This document shows, in pieces, positions 26,914 through 35,110 of a stretch of 64,000 nucleotides of DNA. Origin of the DNA: Flavobacterium algicola (lineage in GTDB: Bacteria > Bacteroidota > Bacteroidia > Flavobacteriales > Flavobacteriaceae); contig NZ_JAJTUT010000005.1 in the NCBI RefSeq assembly GCF_022399565.1, forward strand, positions 124,001-188,000, read 5' to 3'. Each line of letters opens with the position of its first letter. The stretch's first letter is position 1. The position numbers were made by a program, and so were the translations under genes. Under the pieces are notes generated by a model, which was given only the letters and a program-made list of their open reading frames with translations, ran no database searches and was not told where the DNA came from.

Positions 26914-27393
26914 ATGAAAGTAGCCGTAATCATGGGAAGTATCTCAGATATGCCCGTAATGCAAGATGCCATCGATATATTAAAGTCATTTAACCTAGAA
27001 GTAGAAGTTGATATTGTTTCTGCCCACAGAACCCCTGAAAAGTTGTTTGATTTCAGTCAAAATGCTCACAAACGCGGGATAGCTGTAATTGTAGCAGGTG
27101 CAGGCGGTGCAGCACACTTACCAGGAATGGTGGCATCAATGTCTCCGCTTCCCGTAATTGGAGTTCCTGTAAAATCAAGCAATTCTATAGACGGTTGGGA
27201 TTCTGTATTATCTATTTTACAAATGCCAGGCGGTGTTCCTGTTGCTACTGTTGCTTTAAACGGAGCTAAAAATGCTGGAATACTAGCCGCTCAAATTATC
27301 GGAAGCAGCAACAAAGAGGTCCTAGACCGCGTAATTGCATATAAATTGGAACTAAAAGAAGCAGTGATTAAGGCTTCGGCTAGTTTAAAGTAA
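26914..27393 (+). CDS. purE: N5-carboxyaminoimidazole ribonucleotide mutase PurE
   Basis: Class I PurE, 159 residues, converts N5-CAIR to CAIR, the step after PurK. Visible active-site elements are MGSISDMPVM (phosphate binding), SAHRTPEKL with the catalytic His38, GAGGAAHLPGMVAS, and GVPVKSSNSIDGWDSVLSI. Together with purK it forms a two-gene operon. Length and motifs match the octameric class I enzymes that require PurK, which agrees with the neighbour. Secure. Confidence 0.97.
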   Translation: MKVAVIMGSISDMPVMQDAIDILKSFNLEVEVDIVSAHRTPEKLFDFSQNAHKRGIAVIVAGAGGAAHLPGMVASMSPLPVIGVPVKSSNSIDGWDSVLSILQMPGGVPVATVALNGAKNAGILAAQIIGSSNKEVLDRVIAYKLELKEAVIKASASLK

Positions 27394-27480
27394 AACACAA
27401 CTAATCTTTAGGTTTTTATTACCTTTTTTTTTAATCTAAATAAGGCTCTTTTTTGTAATTTCAGCTGAAATTAAAATAGC

Positions 27481-28233
27481 ATGAAAAAAACCATTTTAGT
27501 ATTACTTTTGATTGTCAGCCAGAGTTTCTTTGGTCAAGAATTAAAACAAGAATACCAACAAAAAATAGCCTTCTTTATTGACTGCGTAAAAAATAATAAG
27601 AAGAGCGAAATTGCAACCATGATTTCCTATCCATTTGATAGAGAATATCCTTTACCTAAAATTAAATCTAAAAAAGAATTTGTAGACCGCTACGATGAAA
27701 TTTTTGATGCAACATTTAAGAAACTAATTGTCCAATCTAATCCTAAAACAGATTGGTCAGAAGTGGGATGGCGAGGCATTATGCTCAACCGCGGTGATAT
27801 GTGGATTGATACAGATGGTAGAATAATCACAATCAATTACCAATCAAAAATTGAGGCTGAAAAGATTGCTGATATCATCAAGTTGAGTAAAAAAGAGGTA
27901 CATCGGTCACTATCAAATTTTGTAAAACCTATTTGTATAATAGAAACATCTAGATTTAGAATTCGCATCGATGAATTAGACAATTACCAATACCGTTACT
28001 CCTCGTGGTCAATTAATCAACCCATGACCGCTACGCCAGATTTAGTATTAAATAATGGCGAATTTATTCGAGAAGGGACAGGCGGCAATCACCGTTACAG
28101 CTTTAAAAGAGGAAATTACATCTATGACTGCTATATTTCTGTTCTCGGTACAAAGAACAGCGCACCAGCAACCTTAACAGTTTACAAGAACGAAAAAGAG
28201 ATCTTGAGACAAGACGCAAAATTACTCAACTAA
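27481..28233 (+). CDS. Secreted protein of unknown function
   Basis: 250 residues with a signal peptide (MKKTILVLLLIVSQSFFGQ). The N-terminal half is helical followed by a fold resembling the NTF2-like/SnoaL-type pattern (helices, then a curved sheet with RGIMLNRGDMWIDTDGRIITINY), seen in many small Bacteroidota exported proteins. The C-terminal half is beta-rich (YRYSSWSINQPMT, NHRYSFKRGNYIYDCYISVL). There is one Cys pair (C150-ish in VKPICIIE and DCYIS). It lies between purE and the M3 peptidase on the same strand with 87- and 57-base gaps. I do not recognise a named family; the NTF2-like comparison is tentative. Confidence 0.78.
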   Translation: MKKTILVLLLIVSQSFFGQELKQEYQQKIAFFIDCVKNNKKSEIATMISYPFDREYPLPKIKSKKEFVDRYDEIFDATFKKLIVQSNPKTDWSEVGWRGIMLNRGDMWIDTDGRIITINYQSKIEAEKIADIIKLSKKEVHRSLSNFVKPICIIETSRFRIRIDELDNYQYRYSSWSINQPMTATPDLVLNNGEFIREGTGGNHRYSFKRGNYIYDCYISVLGTKNSAPATLTVYKNEKEILRQDAKLLN

Positions 28234-28290
28234 TTTTAATAATCGTTAGCGATAGTTATTATCTAGCGCTTACATGAAAACATATAAAAA

Positions 28291-30318
28291 ATGAACATTT
28301 TAACAAAACAGTTCGATACCAAACACAATACAGCTCCATTTTCGAAAATAAAAAATGAAGACTACTTACCCGCTATACTTGAAGGAATCAAATTAGCGAA
28401 AGCTGAAATTGATGCCATTGTCAGCAATCCGGAAGCAGCAACATTTGAAAATACAATTGTAGCTATGGACTATACTGGTGATATTCTAGACAGAACTACA
28501 AGTGTCTTTTTTAATTTAAATTCGGCTGAAACTAATGACGAGATGCAAAAGATAGCTCAAGAAGTTTCTCCGCTGTTATCTGAATTTAGTAATGACATTA
28601 CCTTAAACCCTGAACTATTTGCTCGCGTAAAAGCAGTTTATGACGCAAAAGAATCTCTGCAGTTAACGATAGAACAAACTACTCTACTTGACAAAAAGTA
28701 TAAAGGTTTTTCTCGAAATGGAGCCAATCTACCCGAAGATAAAAAAGAAAAACTACGTGCGATTGATAAGGAATTATCGAAATTAAGCTTGCAATTTGGC
28801 GAAAATATATTAGCCGAGACGAATGCTTTTGAAATGCATTTGACAGATGAAAAAGATCTTGCTGGTTTACCTGAAGGAACTATTGAAGCCGCACGTTCTT
28901 TGGCCAAAGCCCAAGAAAAAGAAGGTTGGATTTTTACTCTAGACCACCCTAGCTACGTGCCATTTATGACGTATGCTGACAACCGCGAATTGCGTAAGAA
29001 ACTAGCAATTGCTTTTGGATCAAGAGGGTTTCAAAACAATGAATTTGACAATCAAGAAATTGTTTTAAAAATTGCCAAATTACGTTTTAACCGTGCACAA
29101 CTTTTAGGATATGCAACTCATGCTCATTTTGTCTTAGAAGAAAGAATGGCCAAAAATCCCGAAAAAGTAATTTCTTTCTCGAATGATATGTTGGCAAAAG
29201 CAAAACCTGCTGCATTAAAAGAATTTGAAGAACTGACCGCTTTCGCTAAAAAACTAGACGGAATCGAACAACTCGAAAAATGGGATGGCGGTTATTATTC
29301 TGAAAAATTAAAGCAGCAATTATTTAATTTGGATGATGAAAAACTAAAGCCTTATTTTCAGTTGGAAAAAGTGCTGAAAGGTGCTTTTACAATTGCAGAT
29401 AAATTATATGGTCTTACTTTTACCGAAGTATTTGATATCGACAAATACCATCCCGAAGTTATCACTTATGAAGTGACCGACGAGAAAAAGGATTTGGTTG
29501 CCATTTTCTATGCTGATTTTTTTCCTCGAAAAGGAAAACGTAACGGCGCTTGGATGACTTCATTCAAAGCACAATATGTGAAAGATGGCGTTAATGAAAG
29601 ACCACATGTGTCAAACGTTTGCAATTTCACTAAACCTACTGAAACCAAACCATCACTTTTGACATTTAATGAAGTAACAACGTTGTTCCATGAATTCGGA
29701 CATGGTTTGCACGGTATGTTGGCAGATACAATTTACCCGAGCTTATCTGGTACTTCGGTATTTTGGGATTTTGTAGAATTACCAAGTCAAGTGATGGAAA
29801 ATTGGTGTTACGAGCCAGAAGCCTTGGCTTTGTTCGCAACGCATTACCAAACGGGTGAAGTGATTCCGCAAGAATATGTAAATAAAATTAAAGAGAGCGC
29901 CAGTTTTCAAGAAGGTTTAGCAACAATGCGTCAATTGAGTTTTGGATTACTAGACATGGGATGGCACGGTCAAGACCCTACCGCAATTACAGATGTTAAA
30001 ACTTTTGAAACCGAACAATTTGCAGCTACAAAATTATATCCAGAAGTAGCCGAAAACGCTATGAGTACGGCTTTCTCTCATATTTTTCAAGGTGGTTATT
30101 CATCAGGATATTATAGCTATAAATGGGCAGAAGTATTAGATGCAGATGCTTTTGAATTTTTTCAAGAAAAAGGAATTTTCAATAAAGAAGTGGCCACACG
30201 ATTTAAAGAAAACGTACTTTCAAAAGGAGGTACAGAGCCACCAATGGAATTGTACAAACGCTTTAGAGGTCAAGAACCTAAACCAGATGCTTTATTGAGA
30301 AGAGCGGGGCTGTTATAA
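28291..30318 (+). CDS. M3-family zinc oligopeptidase (oligopeptidase A / dipeptidyl carboxypeptidase type)
   Basis: Zinc metallopeptidase of family M3, 675 residues, no signal peptide, hence cytoplasmic. The zinc site is FHEFGHGLHGML, with His467, Glu468 and His471; the third ligand Glu lies in FVELPSQVMENW. The N-terminal helical channel domain (about 1-200) includes PFSKIKNEDYLPAI and the middle contains FYADFFPRKGKRNGAWM. The C-terminal GGYSSGYYSYKWAEVLDADAFEFF is highly conserved in M3A. It degrades short peptides after proteasome-like or Lon cleavage. Distinguishing PrlC-type endopeptidase from Dcp-type is not possible by eye. Confidence 0.95.
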   Translation: MNILTKQFDTKHNTAPFSKIKNEDYLPAILEGIKLAKAEIDAIVSNPEAATFENTIVAMDYTGDILDRTTSVFFNLNSAETNDEMQKIAQEVSPLLSEFSNDITLNPELFARVKAVYDAKESLQLTIEQTTLLDKKYKGFSRNGANLPEDKKEKLRAIDKELSKLSLQFGENILAETNAFEMHLTDEKDLAGLPEGTIEAARSLAKAQEKEGWIFTLDHPSYVPFMTYADNRELRKKLAIAFGSRGFQNNEFDNQEIVLKIAKLRFNRAQLLGYATHAHFVLEERMAKNPEKVISFSNDMLAKAKPAALKEFEELTAFAKKLDGIEQLEKWDGGYYSEKLKQQLFNLDDEKLKPYFQLEKVLKGAFTIADKLYGLTFTEVFDIDKYHPEVITYEVTDEKKDLVAIFYADFFPRKGKRNGAWMTSFKAQYVKDGVNERPHVSNVCNFTKPTETKPSLLTFNEVTTLFHEFGHGLHGMLADTIYPSLSGTSVFWDFVELPSQVMENWCYEPEALALFATHYQTGEVIPQEYVNKIKESASFQEGLATMRQLSFGLLDMGWHGQDPTAITDVKTFETEQFAATKLYPEVAENAMSTAFSHIFQGGYSSGYYSYKWAEVLDADAFEFFQEKGIFNKEVATRFKENVLSKGGTEPPMELYKRFRGQEPKPDALLRRAGLL

Positions 30319-30335
30319 ATAATAGAATCCAGATT

Positions 30336-30368
30336 CAAACCGAAGTAGTGATGCTTCGGTTTTTTTTA
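30336..30368 (+). terminator. Terminator of M3 peptidase gene
   Basis: Stem aaccgaag / cttcggtt with an 8-base loop and a run of eight T, 18 bases after the stop. It immediately precedes the 3' end of the convergent ATPase gene at 30370. Confidence 0.88.
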
Positions 30369-30369
30369 T

Positions 30370-31488
30370 TTAAATTTTCAAAAACTCCCTGAAATTATTC
30401 TTATTTAGGACCAAAAAGGAAGGGTCGTAAGCGTCGATAAACGACTTAGGTAATTTACTTTTTTTGGTTGGTGACCATTTAAATTCAAAGGCACTTACGG
30501 CATCAGCATTGGTTTCAATATAATCAATTTCTTGTTGTGAAGTGGTTCGCCAAAAATACGGTTTTGCCAAACTACTAGTGTAAGACAGCAACTTAACTCT
30601 TTCTGAAACCAAGAAATTTTCCCAAAGTGCACCTTTGTCTTGCCTAAATTCGAGCGTATTGAAATTCCCGATTAACATATTCCGTACGCCATTATCGTAA
30701 AAATATATCTTACGATTGGCTTTAATTTCGTTTCGAAGGTTTTTACTATAACTATTCAATCTAAAAATCACAAATGCTTTTTCGAGCAAATCGATATAGG
30801 TATTCACCGTGTTTTTATCCACACCTACCAATTGTGCAATTTCATTATAGCTTACTTCGCTACCGACCTGAAAGGCAAGCGCTTGCAAAATTTTCTCTAA
30901 AACATCTGATTTTCGAATGCCGGCAAAACTCAAAACATCTTTGTACAAATAACTCGAAACCAAATTTTTCAAAACCTCATACTCATTACCAAAATTATTA
31001 ATTACATCTGGATACATTCCGTATAGCAATCGCAATTCCAATTGTTGTTGGGCTTTGATATAGCCAACATTTTTTTCGAATTCATTCCAAGAAATAGGAT
31101 ACAAGTGATATTCAAATTTACGTCCCGTTAGCGGCTCTTGCGTAACATGATTGATATCAAAAGCTGAAGATCCGCTCACGATCACCTGAACATCTTTAAT
31201 TTGATCTATAATAATTTTTAATTTCAAACCAATATTCGGAATACGTTGCACCTCATCAATAAACACATATTTATAGTCGCCAATGATACTTTTGAGGGTT
31301 TCGGTATTGGCATTCGCCAAAGTTTCGGCCACGACCGAATCATCACCATCCAAAAATAAAAATGGAATATCCTTCAATAAAGCATGAACTAAGGTTGTTT
31401 TACCTACTTGGCGAGGCCCAATGAGGATAATCGCCTTGCCTTTATTGAGTTTTTGCTGTAAATTAGCTTTTAAGTCCCTAACAATCAT
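30370..31488 (-). CDS. AAA (AAA_14) ATPase with C-terminal DUF4143
   Basis: 372 residues from the ATG at 31488 (MIVRDLKANL); the upstream in-frame ATG at 31515 lies between promoter box and likely transcription start and is rejected. Walker A is IGPRQVGKTTL (23-33), Walker B is YVFIDEVQRIPN, and sensor 1 lies in VIVSGSSAFDI. A central winged-helix-like segment (SYNEIAQLVGVDKNTVNTYIDLLEKAFVIFRL) and the C-terminal DUF4143 nuclease-like fold (ALWENFLVSERVK..YFWRTTSQQEIDYIE..AFEFKW) resemble the PD-(D/E)XK core. The family is widespread and poorly characterised. The gene stands alone, and its promoter is covered by palindromic repeats (31528-31601), suggesting autoregulation through the winged helix. 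Confidence 0.9.
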   Translation of the reverse strand: MIVRDLKANLQQKLNKGKAIILIGPRQVGKTTLVHALLKDIPFLFLDGDDSVVAETLANANTETLKSIIGDYKYVFIDEVQRIPNIGLKLKIIIDQIKDVQVIVSGSSAFDINHVTQEPLTGRKFEYHLYPISWNEFEKNVGYIKAQQQLELRLLYGMYPDVINNFGNEYEVLKNLVSSYLYKDVLSFAGIRKSDVLEKILQALAFQVGSEVSYNEIAQLVGVDKNTVNTYIDLLEKAFVIFRLNSYSKNLRNEIKANRKIYFYDNGVRNMLIGNFNTLEFRQDKGALWENFLVSERVKLLSYTSSLAKPYFWRTTSQQEIDYIETNADAVSAFEFKWSPTKKSKLPKSFIDAYDPSFLVLNKNNFREFLKI

Positions 31489-31504
31489 AACTATAAATTT
31501 AAAA

Positions 31505-31536
31505 CAAAGGTACAAATCCTTATTCCATTCACCAAA
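31505..31536 (-). promoter_or_regulatory. Promoter of AAA/DUF4143 gene (-7 and -33)
   Basis: On the minus strand TACCTTTG (31512-31505) is a full TAnnTTTG -7 box. TTTG (31536-31533) lies 20 bases upstream as the -33 element. The -33 element is part of the first arm of the 33-bp palindromic repeat, so a protein bound there would block the promoter. Confidence 0.75.
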
Positions 31537-31601
31537 TTAATACTAATATTGGTGAATACGTTCACCAAATTTACACTAATATTGGTGAATATGTTCACCA
31601 A
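31528..31601. repeat. 33-bp tandem palindromic repeat array (likely operator)
   Basis: The arm ttcaccaa starts at 31528, 31561 and 31594, an exact 33-base period. The opposed arm ttggtgaa lies at 31549-31556 and 31582-31589. The first two 33-base units differ at only a few positions. The array is 2.3 units long, overlaps the -33 element of the ATPase promoter, and ends about 27 bases before the GbsR operator on the other side. Confidence 0.85.
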
Positions 31602-31627
31602 TAATGCCATATAAAAAAGTCAGAAAA

Positions 31628-31655
31628 TAAACTTTCATTTATTTTTGAAAGTTTA
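31628..31655. promoter_or_regulatory. Palindromic operator 1 (gbsR-type regulator promoter)
   Basis: Perfect inverted repeat TAAACTTTCA-N8-TGAAAGTTTA. Exactly the same arms and 8-base spacer occur at 32260-32287 before the next gene. This copy covers the -33 TTTG (31644-31647) of the regulator's own promoter, consistent with autorepression. Confidence 0.85.
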
Positions 31656-31674
31656 AAAACTTTGCATACATTTG
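31644..31674 (+). promoter_or_regulatory. Promoter of GbsR/MarR regulator (-33 and -7)
   Basis: TTTG at 31644-31647 and TACATTTG at 31667-31674, spacing 19 bases, a very good match to the Bacteroidota consensus. The -33 element lies inside operator 1. The leader to the ATG at 31738 is about 57 bases. Confidence 0.8.
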
Positions 31675-31737
31675 TACTATCATAATGAGTATTTATGCAA
31701 TTGGCATTTTACCATTAAAAAGCAATAAAAGCGACAA

Positions 31738-32241
31738 ATGAAATTCAAAGAAGCAAAAAATAAGTTTGTACAGACCTGGGGAGCACTAGGATCGCAATGG
31801 GGAATTAATAAAACCATGGCACAAATTCACGCGCTTTTGATGGTTTCAGCAGAACCGGTTTCGATGGAAGATGTGATGGAAGAATTGCAAATTTCACGCG
31901 GGAATGCTAGTATGAATTTACGCGCTTTGATGGATTGGGGAATTGTTTACAAAGAATACAAAACTGGAGAACGTAGAGAGTTTTTCACCGCTGAAAAAGA
32001 CTTAGACGAATTAGCTGTAAAAATTGCTAGAGAACGCAGTAAAAGAGAAATCAAACCTGCTTTGAAAGTTTTAAAAGAAGTGTCGTCTATCACTGCCAAC
32101 CAGACAGAAGAAGAAAAACACTTTGTAGATCAAACAACCAAATTATACGATTTTGTTTTAAAAGCCGATAATGTATTAGACAAAATCACGGAATACAAAG
32201 ACAACTGGTTGACTAAGCTCGTTGTGAAATTCATGAAGTAA
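31738..32241 (+). CDS. GbsR/MarR-family transcriptional regulator
   Basis: 167 residues. The winged helix-turn-helix (about 20-90) has the GbsR-type sequence WGINKTMAQIHALLMVS, VMEELQISRGNASMNLRALMDWG as recognition helix, and YKTGERREFFTAEKD as the wing. A C-terminal dimerisation helix pair (95-165) follows. The family includes GbsR, a repressor of osmolyte genes, but effectors vary. The promoter is overlapped by the palindrome at 31628. An identical palindrome lies at 32260 between this gene and the DUF2071 operon, so it probably represses both itself and the downstream operon. This regulatory assignment is an inference from position and repeat identity. Confidence 0.9.
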   Translation: MKFKEAKNKFVQTWGALGSQWGINKTMAQIHALLMVSAEPVSMEDVMEELQISRGNASMNLRALMDWGIVYKEYKTGERREFFTAEKDLDELAVKIARERSKREIKPALKVLKEVSSITANQTEEEKHFVDQTTKLYDFVLKADNVLDKITEYKDNWLTKLVVKFMK

Positions 32242-32259
32242 CAATAAAAAAATTTAATT

Positions 32260-32287
32260 TAAACTTTCATTTTTTTCTGAAAGTTTA
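32260..32287. promoter_or_regulatory. Palindromic operator 2 (upstream of DUF2071 operon)
   Basis: TAAACTTTCA-N8-TGAAAGTTTA, same arms and spacing as operator 1. It lies 18 bases after the regulator stop and 15 bases before the next ATG. No TAnnTTTG box fits in the remaining 15 bases, so binding may act by roadblock or on a promoter within the regulator gene's end. Confidence 0.82.
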
Positions 32288-32302
32288 AAAAGAAAAGGAA
32301 TT

Positions 32303-33373
32303 ATGAAAATACTAAATTTTTTAAACTTAAGCCTCATTGTTGGTATTTTAGCTAATCTCCTACTAGGGCTGCTTGACGATTCTTATTTTCCTAATGCGCT
32401 AATGCTAACTCTTTTTATTATGCCTCTTTTTCAATTATTTGTAGGCTTGGTGTGGCTAATTGGGTATAAGGAAAACAAAAGAATACAATTCTATTTTTAT
32501 GCAGTGATTACTTATTTCTTTGTCTCGTATAGTTCTGTACTTTGGTGGGATGCTGCTGAAAAAACTAATTTTTTGAAAATTATACTGGGCTTTTTATTTT
32601 TTGCAACCCCACTTTCTTTATCAATTTATTTCACAGTCATTCTGCATTTATTTTCTAAAGAATTTAGTTTTATGAAAGCGGAATGGAAAAATTTAATCCT
32701 TATTAATTATGAAATAGATCAGGAATTGTTAAAGAATTATCTACCAAAAGGAACTGAAATAGAACTATATAATGGGAAATGCTATGTGAGTCTCGTAGGG
32801 TTTATGTTTAATAATGTAAAAATATTAGGGGTTAAAATTCCGTTTCATGTCAATTTTGAAGAAGTGAATTTACGTTTCTATGTAAAAAGATTTGAAGATG
32901 GAAAATGGAAACGTGGAGTAGTTTTTATAAAAGAGATTGTCCCGAAACCTGCTTTAACTTTTGTTGCAAACACAGTTTACAAAGAACATTACCAAACGTT
33001 ACCTATGATTCATTCTGTTACTCAAAACGATCAATCAATTAACTATGCCTATGAATGGAAAACCAATGGAAAATGGAATTCTATTCTAATCGAAGCAGAG
33101 AAAACAGCAGTGGATATTGCAATTGATTCCGAAGCGGAATTTATCACAGAACATTACTATGGATACACCAAAATAACCGAAACTAAAACTTTTGAGTACG
33201 AAGTAAAACACCCTAGATGGCAACAACAAAAAGTCATAAATCATAAAATTGATGTTGATTTTAAGACTACCTACGGAAGTGAATTTGATTTTTTAAAAAA
33301 TAGTAGCCCAACATCAATCATTTTCGCAATAGGTTCTGATATTAGTGTTGAAAATAAAAGAGAAATAATATGA
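32303..33373 (+). CDS. Membrane protein with C-terminal DUF2071-like domain
   Basis: 356 residues. The N-terminal part (about 1-120) has four hydrophobic segments (LNLSLIVGILANLLLG, LTLFIMPLFQLFVGLVWLIG, FYFYAVITYFFVSYSSVLW, IILGFLFFATPLSLSIYF). The C-terminal part (about 130-350) begins LINYEIDQELLKNYLPKG and continues YVSLVGFMFNNVKILG, which matches the DUF2071 (YqjF-like, acetoacetate-decarboxylase-like) pattern: NLRFYV and an FIKEIVP segment. Function is unknown. It overlaps the DCC gene by four bases (ATGA), so translation is coupled. It is the first gene behind operator 2. Confidence 0.8.
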   Translation: MKILNFLNLSLIVGILANLLLGLLDDSYFPNALMLTLFIMPLFQLFVGLVWLIGYKENKRIQFYFYAVITYFFVSYSSVLWWDAAEKTNFLKIILGFLFFATPLSLSIYFTVILHLFSKEFSFMKAEWKNLILINYEIDQELLKNYLPKGTEIELYNGKCYVSLVGFMFNNVKILGVKIPFHVNFEEVNLRFYVKRFEDGKWKRGVVFIKEIVPKPALTFVANTVYKEHYQTLPMIHSVTQNDQSINYAYEWKTNGKWNSILIEAEKTAVDIAIDSEAEFITEHYYGYTKITETKTFEYEVKHPRWQQQKVINHKIDVDFKTTYGSEFDFLKNSSPTSIIFAIGSDISVENKREII

Positions 33374-34191
33374 AAACTTTAGACAACCATACCCTACTTT
33401 ACGACGAAGATTGCCCAATGTGTAATCTCTACACTGCAGGTTTTATCAAAGCAAACATGCTTGATAGTCAAGGTAGAAAACCATTTGTAAATATTACAAC
33501 CGAAGAAGAATATTATATTGACTTAGAAAGAGCCAAAAACGAAATTGCTTTGGTCGATAAAGTAAACCAACAAGTGTATTACGGAATTGAAAGTCTTCTC
33601 AAAGTCATTGGCAATTCTTTTCCTTGGATGGAGAAAGTAGGTAATTGCAAACCCATTAATTACTTTTTGAAAAAGTTGTACAAATTCATTTCTTACAATC
33701 GAAAAGTAATAGTACCTAGCAAAACGAAAGTTGGTGACCAAATCAATTGCATTCCAGATTTTAATACAAAGTACCGATTGTTTTATATTGCATTTGCAAC
33801 TTTATTTACGGCATTAGTTTTATTTCAATACGCAGAATTGATTGTGTTTTTACCAAGAGCTACTTTCGTCAGAGAACTACTTTTAGCAGTGGGGCAAATT
33901 GGTTTTCAAACGCTCTTTATTCGAAAATTTGACAAACAAAAACAATTGAATTACATTGGAAATTTAGTGACTATTTCCGTAATAGGAAGTTTACTTTTGT
34001 TACTAGTACTACTCCTAAACCGCTATTTTGAGATAAATGATTATTTAATTTTTGGTTGGTTTGGATTGACCGTAAACTTTATGATCTTTGAACACTATAG
34101 GAGAATCAGCTTACTCGAATTACCTAAATATTTAACCCTAACATGGATTTTGTATCGAATACTCGCTTTGGTAATCATCTTAAACTTTTAA
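33370..34191 (+). CDS. DCC-family thiol-disulfide oxidoreductase-like membrane protein
   Basis: 273 residues. The N-terminal DUF393/DCC domain (about 1-120) has LLYDEDCPMCNLYT, the hallmark DxDCxxC motif with Cys15 and Cys18. The C-terminal half (about 135-273) has four to five hydrophobic helices (LFYIAFATLFTALVLFQYAEL, LVTISVIGSLLLLLVLLLN, ILYRILALVIIL). The DCC family is named for its DxxCxxC motif and is presumed to do redox chemistry, but no substrate is known. It is coupled to the gene upstream by ATGA overlap, and the next gene starts 10 bases after the stop. Confidence 0.86.
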   Translation: MKTLDNHTLLYDEDCPMCNLYTAGFIKANMLDSQGRKPFVNITTEEEYYIDLERAKNEIALVDKVNQQVYYGIESLLKVIGNSFPWMEKVGNCKPINYFLKKLYKFISYNRKVIVPSKTKVGDQINCIPDFNTKYRLFYIAFATLFTALVLFQYAELIVFLPRATFVRELLLAVGQIGFQTLFIRKFDKQKQLNYIGNLVTISVIGSLLLLLVLLLNRYFEINDYLIFGWFGLTVNFMIFEHYRRISLLELPKYLTLTWILYRILALVIILNF

Positions 34192-34201
34192 TTTCAACAA
34201 C

Positions 34202-35110
34202 ATGAAAAAATTAATCATAGCAGCAGGAACAGGATTTTTAGGTCAAGTTCTAGTGAATCATTTCGAAAATAAATTTGACAAAATTATCATTTTAACACGC
34301 GGACAAAGCAGCGTGAGAGGAAAAATTAAATTGGTCAATTGGGATGCCAAAACATTGACAGGATGGGAAACGGAATTAGAAAATGCAACATTGTTAATTA
34401 ATCTAGCAGGAAAATCGGTGGATTGTCGCTATACCGAAAAGAACAAAAAAGAGATATTACTTTCTCGCATACAAAGCACCAAAGTCCTTAACCAAGCCGT
34501 ACTTGCTTGTAGAAATCCGCCAAAACATTGGTTGAACTCATCAACCTCAACCATCTATCGTTTTTCATTAGACAAACAAATGAGTGAGGAAAATGGAGAA
34601 ATTGGCAATGACTTTTCGATGAATGTAGCGCAATCTTGGGAGAAATCATTTTTTAAAACTGTAACGCCAAATACCTTAAAAACTGCTTTGCGCACCTCTA
34701 TCGTTTTGGGTAAAAATGGTGGTGCTTTTATTCCTTTAAAACGATTAACACGATTAGGACTGGGAGGTAAACAGGGAAAAGGAAACCAATTCATTAGTTG
34801 GATTCATGCCGAAGATTTTGCTAGAGCCATTGATTTTATTATCGAAACACAAATGACAGGCGTTATCAATATCGTTTCACCTCAACCTATTTCTAATACA
34901 GATTTCATGGAGAAATTACGAAAACAATTGAACGTTTTCATCGGAATACCAACACCTGAGTTCCTCTTAAAAATTGGAGCAAAAATCATTGGAACAGAAA
35001 CTGAATTGGTTTTAAAAAGCAGAAATGTGATTCCGACCCGACTATTAGAAAACGGATTCGAATTCGAATATAAAACATTAGAAACTGCCTTAAGAAATCT
35101 AACAAAATGA
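34202..35110 (+). CDS. TIGR01777-family NAD(P)-dependent epimerase/oxidoreductase
   Basis: 302 residues, extended SDR fold. The N-terminal Rossmann loop is AAGTGFLGQVL (7-17), followed by VNWDAKTL, LINLAGKSVDCRYTEKNKKEI (typical of the family) and LLSRIQSTKVLNQAV. The mid-part RTSIVLGKNGGAFIPL and the C-terminal DUF1731-like segment (KIGAKIIGTETELVLKSRNVIPTRLLENGFEFEY) confirm TIGR01777. The substrate is not known. It overlaps the interrupted SRPBCC gene by four bases (ATGA). TIGR01777 next to SRPBCC is a recurring pair in bacteria, sometimes with photolyases, which are absent here. Confidence 0.93.
   Translation: MKKLIIAAGTGFLGQVLVNHFENKFDKIIILTRGQSSVRGKIKLVNWDAKTLTGWETELENATLLINLAGKSVDCRYTEKNKKEILLSRIQSTKVLNQAVLACRNPPKHWLNSSTSTIYRFSLDKQMSEENGEIGNDFSMNVAQSWEKSFFKTVTPNTLKTALRTSIVLGKNGGAFIPLKRLTRLGLGGKQGKGNQFISWIHAEDFARAIDFIIETQMTGVINIVSPQPISNTDFMEKLRKQLNVFIGIPTPEFLLKIGAKIIGTETELVLKSRNVIPTRLLENGFEFEYKTLETALRNLTK

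Noticed and set aside
31528..31601. Possible CRISPR array or replication iterons
   Set aside because: Only 2.3 units with no unique spacers, and each unit is itself a palindrome lying over a promoter; an operator array fits better. No cas or rep gene is near.
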